Below, piece after piece: positions 33,904-43,596 of a stretch of DNA of 64,000 nucleotides. The notes below the pieces were generated by a model that was not told the origin of the DNA, ran no database searches, and worked only from the letters and a program-made list of their open reading frames with translations. Both the position numbers and the translations under genes were made by a program. The DNA is from SAR116 cluster bacterium AG-447-A06 (GTDB taxonomy: Bacteria; Pseudomonadota; Alphaproteobacteria; Puniceispirillales; Puniceispirillaceae), in contig QCPZ01000007.1 in assembly GCA_003212345.1 (NCBI GenBank), forward strand, positions 19,446-83,445. Reading direction: 5' to 3'. The stretch's first letter is position 1, and the number at the start of each line of letters is the position of its first letter.

Positions 33904-36348
33904 CTAATTTGATTTTTGCGGCAATGAGAACGGCTTCAAGCAAAGTTTGGCAGGAACGACTTGCCCTTCAACAACAACCGTATGACTACCGCTTTCAATT
34001 AGAGTCCTATCATCTACATTGATAAAACAAATCCCGACCGCCGCATCTTGAGCATAGGCAAATGCTCCACTTGACACATAACCGACAATTTTCTCATCAA
34101 TTAGAACCGGTTCATTATGGTGCAAAAGCGGCTTTGGGGATTTAAGTTTCACAAAGCACAGGAAAGGACCTTTACCTTTTGCTGTTCGTTCTAAATAAGC
34201 ATCACGTCCAATGAATGGCAACGGCTTATGAGGTCTGCAGATAGAGCTGAGACCAACCTGATGCGGAGCCTCAGTGTAAGACATGTCATGCCCCCAATGA
34301 AGAAATCCTTTTTCAATCCGAAGCGCATTCAAGGCCTCAGCCCCAACCAATCGCAAGCCAAATGGCTCACCTGCTTCCAGCAATTTCTCAAATACATACT
34401 CGGCAAAATCAGGGGTGATAAAAATTTCCCACCCTAGCTCACCGGTATAGGATAAACGCTGGGCAAAGACCGGCGCATGGCCAATGTAGAATTTTTGCAA
34501 ACTGTTGAAACGAAAAGCCGAATCAGACAAATTTACATCACTTACCAATGACAGAACCTCACGGGCCTTTGGCCCCGCAAGAGATAACACAGCATAAGCC
34601 GTGGTAGTATCGCGCAGGCGGACGTCCTCGCCATCTAAAATATGTTTTTGCAAATGAAACCGATCCCGGCGGGTACGCGAAATTGACGACATAACCATAA
34701 AGCTGGTTACCCCATGACGGGCCACGGTCACATCGCTCTCAATACCACCGCGATCATTTAACATCAGAGTATAGGCAATGCGACCCGTATCAAGAGCCAT
34801 GTCATTCGTGCATACCCGTTGCAAAAAGGCTTCTGAATCCATCCCTTCAACCATCAGTTTGCCCAGCATTGAGTAATCAATGATTGCGACATTTTCACGT
34901 GCCGCCTTTTGTTCATTCATGTTGTGCGAAAACCAACTGGGACGATGAAAAGAATAATCATAGACTGGAGACACGCCGATTGGGGCAAACCAGCCGGGCC
35001 TTTCCCAACCTTGCACCTCGGCATAAACAGCGCCTCTGGCTTTCATCGGATGATAGAACGGTGTCCGGCGTAGATCACGGGCAGCTTCGCGTTGGCGGCC
35101 CGGCCAATGCATCGCATAGGTCAGCACCAGCGTCTCAGCGCAGCGCTCACGCAAATACGGATTTTGTGCCTGCCAGTCTTCCATGCGCGCCGGATCCATC
35201 TCAGCGAGATCCATTGGTGGATGACCAGTCATGATCCAATCAGCCAATGCCTTGCCCGCGCCGGGACCAGACTGAATGCCAGTTGAATTCACCCCAGCGA
35301 GCACAAAATAACCTTTTAGATTAGGCGCTTCACCTAATGTAAACCGGCCATCGTAGGAATAGCTTTCTGGTCCATTAAAGAATGTCCTGATGCCTACCTC
35401 TTTCAGAACAGGCACCCGATTCATAGCCATTTCCAGCACTTCCATCACGTCTTCTTCAACAAAAGGTAAGCTATCAAATTCAAAATCTTTTGGAATGCCA
35501 TCTGGTGCCCACGGCTTAGGGTGCAGATGGGCAAATCCAAACAAAAGCTTGCCAGCATCTTCCTTCCAGTAAGTGCCATCGCAATAAGAACGCAGCACGG
35601 GCAAATCACCGGGCAGATCATTGATCGGTTCGGTAACGAGATAATAATGTTCACACGCATGAAGCGGCACGCCAACACCATTTTTTTTGCCCAGCTCGCG
35701 CGCCCACATGCCACTGCAATTAACCACATATTCTGAGGCAATTGTGCCTTCGCTAGTCCGAACACCGGTTAGTTTTTCACCATTGGTCAGAATTTCTATA
35801 ACCTCAATCTGTTCTCGTAGCATCGCCCCATAGAAGCGCGCCCCTTTGGCAAGCGCTTGGGTTAAATCAATCGGGTTTATCGACCCATCAGAGGGCATGT
35901 GGATTCCACCAAGCACACCTTTCGCATTTAGCAGGGGCCAGCGTTCAGCAATTTCGTCAGTTTCAATATAAAAAGCATCAATTCCAAATAGCGAGGCAAA
36001 ATCAGCCTTGCGTTTCAGTTCAGCAAGCCGCTCTTCGTTTGTTGCAATCGAGATAGAACCGGGTTGACGAAAGCCAGGATTCTGTCCAGTCTCAGTCTCA
36101 ATTGTTTTAAATAATTCAATACCGTAGCTTGCAAAAGCAGTGGTGCTATGGCTGCCCTGCAATTGGCCCACAAGTCCAGCAGCGTGCCATGTCGTACCGC
36201 TCGTCAATGCTTTTCGTTCAAGCAGAACCACATCTGTCCAACCGCCCTTGGCGAGGTGATAGGCCACCGAACACCCATGAATACCGCCGCCAATAATAAT
36301 AATTTGTGCGTGCGATGGTAACTTGTTTGGCGGCAATGGGCTTGACAT
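33904..36348 (-). CDS. FAD-dependent oxidoreductase fused to GcvT domain (dimethylglycine/sarcosine dehydrogenase-like)
   Basis: 814 residues in two parts. Residues about 14-400 are a DAO-type FAD domain with IIIIGGGIHGCSVAYHLA and TWHAAGLVGQL; His55 matches the site of covalent FAD attachment in dimethylglycine dehydrogenase. Residues about 430-800 are GcvT and GcvT-C domains, with LMLNDRGGIESDVTV and GFLHWGHDM. Such enzymes oxidise an N-methyl group and pass the carbon to tetrahydrofolate. Candidates are dimethylglycine, sarcosine or a relative; substrate identity is inferred. Third gene of an operon with a racemase-like and a PhyH gene. Confidence 0.9.
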   Translation of the reverse strand: MSSPLPPNKLPSHAQIIIIGGGIHGCSVAYHLAKGGWTDVVLLERKALTSGTTWHAAGLVGQLQGSHSTTAFASYGIELFKTIETETGQNPGFRQPGSISIATNEERLAELKRKADFASLFGIDAFYIETDEIAERWPLLNAKGVLGGIHMPSDGSINPIDLTQALAKGARFYGAMLREQIEVIEILTNGEKLTGVRTSEGTIASEYVVNCSGMWARELGKKNGVGVPLHACEHYYLVTEPINDLPGDLPVLRSYCDGTYWKEDAGKLLFGFAHLHPKPWAPDGIPKDFEFDSLPFVEEDVMEVLEMAMNRVPVLKEVGIRTFFNGPESYSYDGRFTLGEAPNLKGYFVLAGVNSTGIQSGPGAGKALADWIMTGHPPMDLAEMDPARMEDWQAQNPYLRERCAETLVLTYAMHWPGRQREAARDLRRTPFYHPMKARGAVYAEVQGWERPGWFAPIGVSPVYDYSFHRPSWFSHNMNEQKAARENVAIIDYSMLGKLMVEGMDSEAFLQRVCTNDMALDTGRIAYTLMLNDRGGIESDVTVARHGVTSFMVMSSISRTRRDRFHLQKHILDGEDVRLRDTTTAYAVLSLAGPKAREVLSLVSDVNLSDSAFRFNSLQKFYIGHAPVFAQRLSYTGELGWEIFITPDFAEYVFEKLLEAGEPFGLRLVGAEALNALRIEKGFLHWGHDMSYTEAPHQVGLSSICRPHKPLPFIGRDAYLERTAKGKGPFLCFVKLKSPKPLLHHNEPVLIDEKIVGYVSSGAFAYAQDAAVGICFINVDDRTLIESGSHTVVVEGQVVPAKLCLKPFSLPQKSN

Positions 36349-36361
36349 GAAAAGTCCTACT

Positions 36362-37138
36362 TCATGAAAAATCGGCTGTGAAAAGACAACCAGCGTTCAA
36401 GGGGCTATCCGATATGCAGGCAAGGCGCATCATATGCCAGGCCAATGCCTGATTGCTGGAAATTACGGGCTTACCAAGCCTTGATTCAGCATCACCAATA
36501 ATCTTCATTGTTCGCAAGCTAGTACAGGATACAAAAACACCATCGCAATCATCCCGCTTCCCAATTTCTAGTACGGCATTTAGAATGCTGTTAGCACTAA
36601 TTCGGGCCACAGTGAAATCATCCACCTGGTCAAAAGTCGCAACAGCGTTGATTTCAAATCCAGCGTCGGATAAGTTTCCTTGCAATTGCACTGTTACATC
36701 AATGGCATAGGGTGTTACCAGTGCAATCCGTCGTACGCCCAATGCCGCCAATGCGGCCTTAGATGCAGATAACGGGTTGGTTGTTTTCGCCGCGGGATGC
36801 GAATCTCTGATCAATTCTTCCACACGTGCTTCACCAATCATCACAGCTCCCGAAGTGCAAGCATAAGCTATTACGTCAAACTCGAGTTGTGGTGCCAGAA
36901 GTCTTGCCGTATGGGGTAAATTAACCGACATCTGGCGCAGCGTTTCTGGCGTAACTTCTATATCGTTTGGGATGCGGGCTGCATATAACGCCACACCATC
37001 TTGTTTCACAAATAAGTTTGCAAATTCATGCTCAATCGTTTGATCAGTCTGCAAAACAATCAGCCCCAACCTTGCTTTTGTGCCAAGCCCGCCATCAGTT
37101 ACAAATTTCATTGTTGCAACAGAGCTTTTCGGGTTCAT
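36362..37138 (-). CDS. Asp/Glu racemase-like protein (maleate isomerase/EutA family)
   Basis: 258 residues with the two-cysteine layout of the superfamily: ACTSGAVMIGEAR in the first half and SCTSLRTMKIIGDAE in the second. SASKAALAALGVRRIALVTPY is a further family stretch. Members include maleate cis-trans isomerase, arylmalonate decarboxylase and EutA, which is found with ectoine breakdown. No eutB/eutC or doeA/doeB genes are present here, so I do not call it EutA. Start at ATG 37136-37138; a GTG just before it is also possible. AAGGAG lies upstream. It lies 13 bases before the FAD/GcvT gene. Confidence 0.85.
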   Translation of the reverse strand: MNPKSSVATMKFVTDGGLGTKARLGLIVLQTDQTIEHEFANLFVKQDGVALYAARIPNDIEVTPETLRQMSVNLPHTARLLAPQLEFDVIAYACTSGAVMIGEARVEELIRDSHPAAKTTNPLSASKAALAALGVRRIALVTPYAIDVTVQLQGNLSDAGFEINAVATFDQVDDFTVARISANSILNAVLEIGKRDDCDGVFVSCTSLRTMKIIGDAESRLGKPVISSNQALAWHMMRLACISDSPLNAGCLFTADFS

Positions 37139-37169
37139 CACTTCAGGCTCCTTCGCTAAAGAACGGATG

Positions 37170-38039
37170 TCAGCTTACGTCCGCTCCTTCTTGTTGCGCA
37201 AAGAAAGATGTCGCCTTTGGCACCGCTGGCAGTTTCATGTCGTAAGACGTACAGCGAACACGTCCACTTGCCTTGCCACGCACCAACTCATGGGTCAACG
37301 TGCTCGGCAAATGATTCTGGCTTAACTCAATAGCATCCTCTGAGTAATAGGTGGTGATATAGAGCGTGCGCGGCTGGTCCGATAAATTTGGCGCGGAACC
37401 ATGCAGCAGATTAACATGCATCAGGCACACCGAACCTGCCTTGCCAGTGCATTTCTTAATCTCGTGCATTTTCGGCTCAATTACATCGTTACTCACTGCG
37501 CCGGTGAAAACACCATCATGCCAATGTGAATGAATAGGACCCTTATGCGTGCCGGGCAGAACCTCTAGCGGGCCGTTATCCAGCGTAACATCATCAATGA
37601 ATAATAAGCACGTAACCATATCATTATTGGTCATTGGCTGAAAAGGAAAGTCCTGATGCCATTTAACCTGTGTTGCGGTGCCGGGTAGCTTGGAGTTTAC
37701 CTTGCCATGATGGAATCTGATATCCGGGCCAATAAGGTCTGCGCAAAAATCAACACTTTTGGCGGTGCGCATTATTCTTGCAAATACATCTGATACTTCC
37801 TCTGGAGACTGCACTCGGCGGAGTCCTGGTTTGTGGGCGCTGTGCCCGGGTTGTAAATCAAATCGCGGGCGGCCATCCAGAGTTCGACCATAATCGCTTT
37901 CATGCGTCCGGCTCTCCTCAACCCAGCTCGCAAACACCCCACGAAGATCTGCAAGATCCTCATCGCTTACCGCATCTTCTACAACTAGCACACCATCACG
38001 CCAGAAAACGTCTTTCTGATCTTGTGTCAAAGATCCCAT
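37170..38039 (-). CDS. Phytanoyl-CoA dioxygenase (PhyH) family 2-oxoglutarate/Fe(II) oxygenase
   Basis: 289 residues. The iron-binding facial triad is His and Asp in VKWHQDFPF plus a later His in LLHGSAPNLS, with Arg in SDQPRTL for 2-oxoglutarate. The family hydroxylates a small molecule while decarboxylating 2-oxoglutarate; ectoine hydroxylase and phosphonate or methylamine-compound oxygenases are relatives. Start ATG 38037-38039 behind AAGGGAGAT. First gene of the operon with the racemase-like and FAD/GcvT genes, so hydroxylation may prepare a methylated compound for the later steps. Confidence 0.88.
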   Translation of the reverse strand: MGSLTQDQKDVFWRDGVLVVEDAVSDEDLADLRGVFASWVEESRTHESDYGRTLDGRPRFDLQPGHSAHKPGLRRVQSPEEVSDVFARIMRTAKSVDFCADLIGPDIRFHHGKVNSKLPGTATQVKWHQDFPFQPMTNNDMVTCLLFIDDVTLDNGPLEVLPGTHKGPIHSHWHDGVFTGAVSNDVIEPKMHEIKKCTGKAGSVCLMHVNLLHGSAPNLSDQPRTLYITTYYSEDAIELSQNHLPSTLTHELVRGKASGRVRCTSYDMKLPAVPKATSFFAQQEGADVS

Positions 38040-38260
38040 ATCATCTCCCTTTTTTATACTCAGCTAATAGTAGATTGAGCATTGCTAGTTCAATAAACGC
38101 GTATGCTTTTCCTTCCAAATCTTCTATATGCCCAGCATAAAAATTCAAGAGGTTTTGCGCATTACCTTATACGTCATTCAAAACCAAGCCATGCCCCGTT
38201 CAAAAATCTATAAATGCTATGAATATTAAAAAGGACAATTTTTAGAGATATAAAAAAGAA

Positions 38261-38932
38261 TCATTTTTCAACTTGCTGAACGGATCCGTAGCAGGAAAAA
38301 AAATACATAGTCATCGAAACAGAAGGGCCAACTCCAAACGCAAAAAGGAGTGTGCCAATCCCAGCAACACCCCCCAAAAACCAGCCCAGAGTCACTGCAG
38401 AAACTTCTATAGCAGTTCGCACGACAGCTATCGGTAAACTGGAGCAACGCTGTAGACCCGTCATCAACCCATCTCTTGGCCCAGGGCCTAGGTTTGCTAT
38501 CAAATAAATACCACCACCAATTCCAGTTATCATTACACCAACAAACGCTTCAAATATTTGTAATACTTCATTTTCAAACTGCGGAAGTTTTGGATGAGAT
38601 ATTTCAATCACAAACGCAATGATTAAGATATTCAGAATTGTGCCAATTCCTGGAACCTGGCGAAGTGGATACCATAACAACAAGACAAACGAACTAATTA
38701 CAAAAGTCGCGAAGCCAATACCCCAACCCATCAATTTTGCAACGCCATCTGCTAACACTGTCCATGGACTCGAACCAACACCTGAGGCAACCAGACAGGC
38801 CTCACCTAGACCGAACAAGATAAGCCCCAGCATTAACATCACCACGCATATAGATTTTGGCCTTAATGTGAATACTTCTTCAGAGCTCCAAAATAATTTA
38901 GGAACTTTTTTTATCTTGAAAACTTCCAGCAT
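38261..38932 (-). CDS. YczE/YitT-like integral membrane protein
   Basis: 223 residues with five or so helices. GVGSSPWTVLADGVAKLMGW and LGPGPRDGLMTGLQ are the conserved loops of the YczE group. Its function is not established; some members are linked to peptide antibiotic production or small-molecule export. It is alone on its transcript, with short gene-free stretches on each side. Confidence 0.8.
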   Translation of the reverse strand: MLEVFKIKKVPKLFWSSEEVFTLRPKSICVVMLMLGLILFGLGEACLVASGVGSSPWTVLADGVAKLMGWGIGFATFVISSFVLLLWYPLRQVPGIGTILNILIIAFVIEISHPKLPQFENEVLQIFEAFVGVMITGIGGGIYLIANLGPGPRDGLMTGLQRCSSLPIAVVRTAIEVSAVTLGWFLGGVAGIGTLLFAFGVGPSVSMTMYFFSCYGSVQQVEK

Positions 38933-39018
38933 TTTACGACCCTATCTGAGCCCAAAATGATGAGCTTCAAAAATTCCAAATTTTGTCCAACATTGATTGC
39001 CTCTCCTAAACCAGCAAC

Positions 39019-40314
39019 CTATTTGGTGCCTAGCAGGAATGGAGTTGCTCCTTTTGGACGCCGCCAGATCAAAGTGGCAAATTCATCGCAAGCGGGGCAG
39101 AATGGTTGCCAATCCCCATTCAGGCTACGACAGCTACCGCATTGCCATGAGGGCCAAGCATCATCATTTAGATCACTCTCGTCAAAATTTGCGCCAACTT
39201 TTCCCGAAAGCTCTCTCGCCTCACACAACAAGCGTTCAGCCTCACCATCCATGCCCACTGCCCTCGCCTGTTCGGCAACCACGTTATAAGCCAGTCGCCG
39301 CTGCCCTATATCAACCTTTTCCAACTGCTTGATCAAACGTGCAATAAATTGGCCATCATTACTTTTCCATGCTAGCTTTAGCCTGTCGGAAAGGGATCGG
39401 TGTGGTGCCCGGCTAAAGCCTGTTTCCAAAATCTTTGCGGCCTTGGCATGCGCCTTATCCTCCAAGTATAGATCTGCCAGCATGATTAGTGCAGGTAGAA
39501 AACTCGGGTCATTTTTTAATGATGCGACCAACGCCTTTAACGCAGTTGAGCGGTCTTTAATCAGTAAATCATTGGCTTTAAGAAACTCCAAAGCACAGCG
39601 CTGGCGCGTAAGTGCGGCCCTTTGCACTGCTTTAACAGACTTAACTTTGGGTTTGGTTTTTTTTTGGCCCTTGCTAACCACATCGAGGGCCGGTAACGCT
39701 GCTTGCCAGTCAGCACGCCGCACCTCCAGACGCAACAGGTGGCTTGCGGCTAGCACTGAGTCTGGTTTAATTGCCAATGCCGCGCGTGCTGCATCTCGTG
39801 CCTTGACAGAATCCTGGTCATCAATCGCCAGTCGCATCAATCCGATTTGGCCTAAAAATGCCGTTTCTCCATCATCCAGCAATGATGCGAAATAACGCCG
39901 AGCAGCTTGATGATCACCAGCCAAATGTGCGGCTTGAGCAGCCAAAAGACCCGTTAATTTTGGCGCCTTCAACAACCGGTCTGCTCGGCTGGCATATTTG
40001 CGTGCTTCAGCTGGTTCGCCTGCGGAAACAGCCATAAGACCCAACGTTAGCGCACGGTGGCCAGCATCATCACGGCGCTGGCGTAATCGTCCCCCAAGCC
40101 AATGCGGCATCCCCCGAATGGCCCGCATCATTCGGTCAAAAAACACAAGCAATAAAGCAAAACCAACAACAAAAGCCACCGCTAGACTTGTTGGCAGTTC
40201 CATCCGCCAGCCAAGCCATTCAACTTGTACCGCTCCAGGCTGCGCAGAAAGCCAGCTTGCAGCGGCGGCGGCAACGCCAAGAGCTATAAAAAGAGTTAGT
40301 AGCTTTATGAACAT
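39019..40314 (-). CDS. hemY: HemY-type heme biosynthesis-associated protein
   Basis: 431 residues. Two N-terminal membrane helices (LTLFIALGVAAAAASWLSA and SLAVAFVVGFALLLVFF), then a cytosolic or periplasmic array of TPR-like helices. VEWLGWRMELPTSLA between the helices is the HemY_N motif, and GHRALTLGLMAVSAGEPAEAR starts the repeats. This is the E. coli-style HemY, not protoporphyrinogen oxidase; its role is thought to be in heme pathway scaffolding. A CGSCRSLNGDWQPFCPACDE zinc-binding stretch sits at the C-terminal end. It ends an operon hemD, mitofilin-like gene, hemY. Confidence 0.9.
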   Translation of the reverse strand: MFIKLLTLFIALGVAAAAASWLSAQPGAVQVEWLGWRMELPTSLAVAFVVGFALLLVFFDRMMRAIRGMPHWLGGRLRQRRDDAGHRALTLGLMAVSAGEPAEARKYASRADRLLKAPKLTGLLAAQAAHLAGDHQAARRYFASLLDDGETAFLGQIGLMRLAIDDQDSVKARDAARAALAIKPDSVLAASHLLRLEVRRADWQAALPALDVVSKGQKKTKPKVKSVKAVQRAALTRQRCALEFLKANDLLIKDRSTALKALVASLKNDPSFLPALIMLADLYLEDKAHAKAAKILETGFSRAPHRSLSDRLKLAWKSNDGQFIARLIKQLEKVDIGQRRLAYNVVAEQARAVGMDGEAERLLCEARELSGKVGANFDESDLNDDAWPSWQCGSCRSLNGDWQPFCPACDEFATLIWRRPKGATPFLLGTK

Positions 40315-40341
40315 TATCTAAACTTAACCCAACCCCTGCTA

Positions 40342-41457
40342 TCATTGCACCGAGAGGGCGCCAGCAAGCCTGTCTTCTACCAACGCACTTACCACCCGAT
40401 CAAGGTATTGCCGACTTTTGGCTAATCCTATCCAGTTTTTAAGTGACGGTAAATCCGGACCCGCCCACTGACCAGCGGCACGAACCGCGCCATCCAAATC
40501 CTGAATCGCCAGAGCGCTCTCAAAAGCGCGCAATGCCAATTCATTCCCGTCAGCCCCACTGCCAATTTCACGTAGCCTAATAAGTTGGCCGAGCTTAGCG
40601 CCAGTTTTTTCTAATAATCCTGAGTTATTATCTGCCTGATTTAATGCTTTGGTCATTTGTGGCACCAATTCATGGGCAGCCTGGATTAAGCTAAGTGAGC
40701 GTTCAGGCGTTGGAGTTGCTGCGATTCGCAACTGGTCAAGGTCAGGGATAGTTGCGCCTTGATCGGCCAATACTTGCAGTAGATTAATCCAGCGATTAAG
40801 CGGCGCCCCCATCATGTTATCAGCCAAAAGGCCACTAATGATTAGAAGGCTAGCCTGACTGGGCGTGATGCTGAAATCAGAACTGGTTTTCTCATTTGCA
40901 TCAACCCCGGCCACATTGCTGACGGTCGTATCTGCCCGTTTTATTGTCATTACATCGGCCAAGTCTTTTACCGCCATCTCAAGCGCAACAAATCGCTGAT
41001 CAATCCTAGCGGCCATACGTTTTGTATCGTTTTTATTTAGAACATCATTATTACTAGTTTTATCGGTATCGACTAAGTTATTTGAGATTGCAGCGTTGGG
41101 GAGCTGATCAACGCGCTCGCTGAGGGCGACAATGGCTTTTTGCTGACTAATTTCGTTTGCGGCAATCGTGGCCTCCGATGCAGCAAGTCGTTTTTCAACC
41201 GCTTCTGATTTAGACTCGCCAACTGCAGCAGTCTGGTCATTTTGCCAAACAGCAAAGCCAGCAAACCCAAGGGCGATAACGGATAAAACAAGTGAAGCCA
41301 GCGCGACCAATAGGACAGGCCCAGGTGCCTGGACCGGTCCAGTTTCTGTGGCTGAGGCACCAGATGGGCATGACTCTTTGGCCTGCTCTAGCTTTTTGAG
41401 CACATCACCTTCAATGATTTCATCTGTCTTTGCGGACGGTTGTTTCGCTTTTGCCAT
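40342..41457 (-). CDS. Mitofilin/COG4223-like inner membrane protein
   Basis: 371 residues. A basic-acidic N-terminal tail, one helix at about 48-69 (PVLLVALASLVLSVIALGFA), a long coiled coil (about 75-175) and a helical C-terminal domain that ends WIGLAKSRQYLDRVVSAL. This is the domain order of alphaproteobacterial Mic60-like proteins, which help shape intracytoplasmic membranes and are usually found beside hem genes. The call rests on layout and position, not on strong motifs. It lies 27 bases before hemY. Confidence 0.78.
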   Translation of the reverse strand: MAKAKQPSAKTDEIIEGDVLKKLEQAKESCPSGASATETGPVQAPGPVLLVALASLVLSVIALGFAGFAVWQNDQTAAVGESKSEAVEKRLAASEATIAANEISQQKAIVALSERVDQLPNAAISNNLVDTDKTSNNDVLNKNDTKRMAARIDQRFVALEMAVKDLADVMTIKRADTTVSNVAGVDANEKTSSDFSITPSQASLLIISGLLADNMMGAPLNRWINLLQVLADQGATIPDLDQLRIAATPTPERSLSLIQAAHELVPQMTKALNQADNNSGLLEKTGAKLGQLIRLREIGSGADGNELALRAFESALAIQDLDGAVRAAGQWAGPDLPSLKNWIGLAKSRQYLDRVVSALVEDRLAGALSVQ

Positions 41458-41573
41458 ATTGTTTTCTATTTACCCTATTCGTTTAGATCAACAATTTCTG
41501 AGTTGATACAACGTTACTCTAAAGCCACCCAAAGGTTATTCAGAAAATACCATAGCAGCTAGACATGATCACC

Positions 41574-42371
41574 CTATGACATAATCAAATTGTTGCGCTG
41601 GTGCGATAAAACAGCAATTGCTAAAAGCCGACTCCGGCGCGGCTGCCGCGCGGTATATACGACCTGCCAACCACCGCCAGCTGCTGCCGCAATAGCAGAA
41701 CTTCCAGCAATTAACACCATCCCTGCAAGGCTGGAGGCTTTGCCGGCAGCACAAAGGTTTCTCCTAAAAATCTGGACTGAACGCGGCGACATCGCAACCA
41801 CGGCCGCTATTGCGCCTTCGGTGATTTTATCGATTATTGTTGAATCCAGCCCATCATTGGCAATCATCTGATAGACCGGCAAGCGTTGAACCGCAACGCC
41901 ATGTGTGGCCAAGGCCGCAACCATATCAAAACTTATTTCAACCGAGCTTGGCCAGAACAAGGGCAAATTCTTACTAGAAGATTTACCACGGTCCTGCTTT
42001 CCTATTTTTTTACTAAAATAACTGCTGATTGGTGCCAGCAAGCCAGCTCCACCGCCGGCACCTCTGATAACATTAGAGAACCCCGCATCACGGGCGGCAG
42101 CGGCAGTTGCTGATCCAACAACAAAGACTGGTAATTTTGCCCACCTACTTGTGTCTGTATTGAATTTGTCCAGTTTCGTGAGCGCTTCAACTGCATTTCG
42201 GCTCGTCAAAATAATACCAGAAAAATTAACTGGTTCAGGCAGTTCATGCATTTTATGTGTTCTCTTCATTGACGGGATGGCAAGTGCCGGAACACCGTAT
42301 CTCATTAAAAGGGCGACATCACGATCAGCATCGGGTTGAGGCCGGATGATCAGGGTCATTTTCGCCATCAT
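41574..42371 (-). CDS. hemD: Uroporphyrinogen-III synthase
   Basis: 265 residues; closes and inverts the linear tetrapyrrole to uroporphyrinogen III. The family is poorly conserved, but TLIIRPQPDADRDVALL at the N-terminus, GIILTSRNAVEAL and VAMSPRSVQIFRRNL are its recognised segments, and the position between hemC and the mitofilin-like gene supports the call. AAGGGAAG precedes the tandem ATG start. A 116-base gap follows before the mitofilin-like gene. Confidence 0.88.
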   Translation of the reverse strand: MMAKMTLIIRPQPDADRDVALLMRYGVPALAIPSMKRTHKMHELPEPVNFSGIILTSRNAVEALTKLDKFNTDTSRWAKLPVFVVGSATAAAARDAGFSNVIRGAGGGAGLLAPISSYFSKKIGKQDRGKSSSKNLPLFWPSSVEISFDMVAALATHGVAVQRLPVYQMIANDGLDSTIIDKITEGAIAAVVAMSPRSVQIFRRNLCAAGKASSLAGMVLIAGSSAIAAAAGGGWQVVYTARQPRRSRLLAIAVLSHQRNNLIMS

Positions 42372-42503
42372 CTTCCCTTTCAGCCATTATGCCAAATTGT
42401 CTATTGTAACGGCGCTATTCTTCTTACTAAGCTAATGTTTGGTTGCCACGATAAGTAGCAGCATAACATCATCAATGCCACAACAACACTCGCATATTCG
42501 CAA

Positions 42504-43442
42504 TCATCGAAACAGAAAGTCCCTGCCACCGGCAAGACCGAGTAACTCAGCACCTACAGCAGATCCCAAGGTCGATGCTTGATCTGATGGAGCGCGCATT
42601 TGGTGGCGATATGACTCGCTGCCATCAGGGCGCAAGATCATTCCATCAAGGGTTAAATACCCATTCTCATCGAGGGTCGCACTCGCCGAAATAGGTGTTT
42701 GGCATGACCCATCAAGAAAGTCCAAAAGAGCGCGTTCCGCCGTGACCTCGGCTAATGCTTTTGGACAGGTTAGGCCACCAACAAGCCTTTTGACTACGCT
42801 GGCCCGCTTTGTTTCAGGCACCGCAATTTGTACTGCCAGCGCACCTTGTCCCACAGCAGATGGCATAAGCTCGCCCTCAATTGGTGTGAAATCGACATCC
42901 ACCCCGAGGCGTTTAATCCCAGCAACTGCTAAAATGATTGCATCATAATTACCAGCCGCTAGTAGATCTAGCCGACGGTTCAAATTACCACGAATGAGAT
43001 TGATCTTAAGGTCTGGTCGGTAATTTAATAAAATTGCTGAACGCCGGACAGATGCTGTGCCAATCCGCGCCCCTTTTGGCAACTCATCAAGGCTGCTATA
43101 TGGCCCAACAAGCGCGTCCCTGCGGTCCTCACGAACCAGCACGGCCCCAATTTCGGTATTTGGCGCAAAATGTGTTTCCATATCCTTCATAGAATGAACA
43201 GCTGCATCAGACTCACCAGAAAGAATAGACCGCTCAAGCTCTTTAATGAACAAGCCCTTACCACCCGCCTCAATCAGCGGGCGATCCAAAATCCTGTCAC
43301 CTTGCGTTGTTACCGGCCGTACCTCGACCGCGACTGGCTGGAGCGCGGAACAAACCATTTGCGCCTGCACCATCGCGAGCTGCGATGCACGGCTAGCTAA
43401 CTTCATGGGGTCACTATCAAAAAAAGAAATGTCATGTTCCAT
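42504..43442 (-). CDS. hemC: Hydroxymethylbilane synthase (porphobilinogen deaminase)
   Basis: 312 residues; joins four porphobilinogens into hydroxymethylbilane. KLASRASQLAMVQAQMV, VHSMKDMETHF, GTASVRRSAILL and LDGSCQTPISA are the family motifs; the Cys in LDGSCQ binds the dipyrromethane cofactor. The frame begins with ATG 43440-43442, and a second ATG 12 codons later (43404-43406) would give a start like other HemC; neither has a strong ribosome site, so the N-terminus is uncertain. Divergent from tsaD. Confidence 0.95.
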   Translation of the reverse strand: MEHDISFFDSDPMKLASRASQLAMVQAQMVCSALQPVAVEVRPVTTQGDRILDRPLIEAGGKGLFIKELERSILSGESDAAVHSMKDMETHFAPNTEIGAVLVREDRRDALVGPYSSLDELPKGARIGTASVRRSAILLNYRPDLKINLIRGNLNRRLDLLAAGNYDAIILAVAGIKRLGVDVDFTPIEGELMPSAVGQGALAVQIAVPETKRASVVKRLVGGLTCPKALAEVTAERALLDFLDGSCQTPISASATLDENGYLTLDGMILRPDGSESYRHQMRAPSDQASTLGSAVGAELLGLAGGRDFLFR

Positions 43443-43596
43443 AGAAGGCCATGTCTAAAGGCCTAACCCACAAATGCAAAGCCAAAAAACTAACTTTTGC
43501 TAAAAATGGGCATTCTTAACAGTTTGGCCAACAATACTGGCATCTCTATCCAGCTTCAGATATTGTGATTCTGTCTTTTCTACAGGAGCTAAGCCC

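Noticed and set aside
36362..37138. Naming the racemase-like gene eutA
   Set aside because: Family fits, but none of the partner ectoine genes is present in the window.
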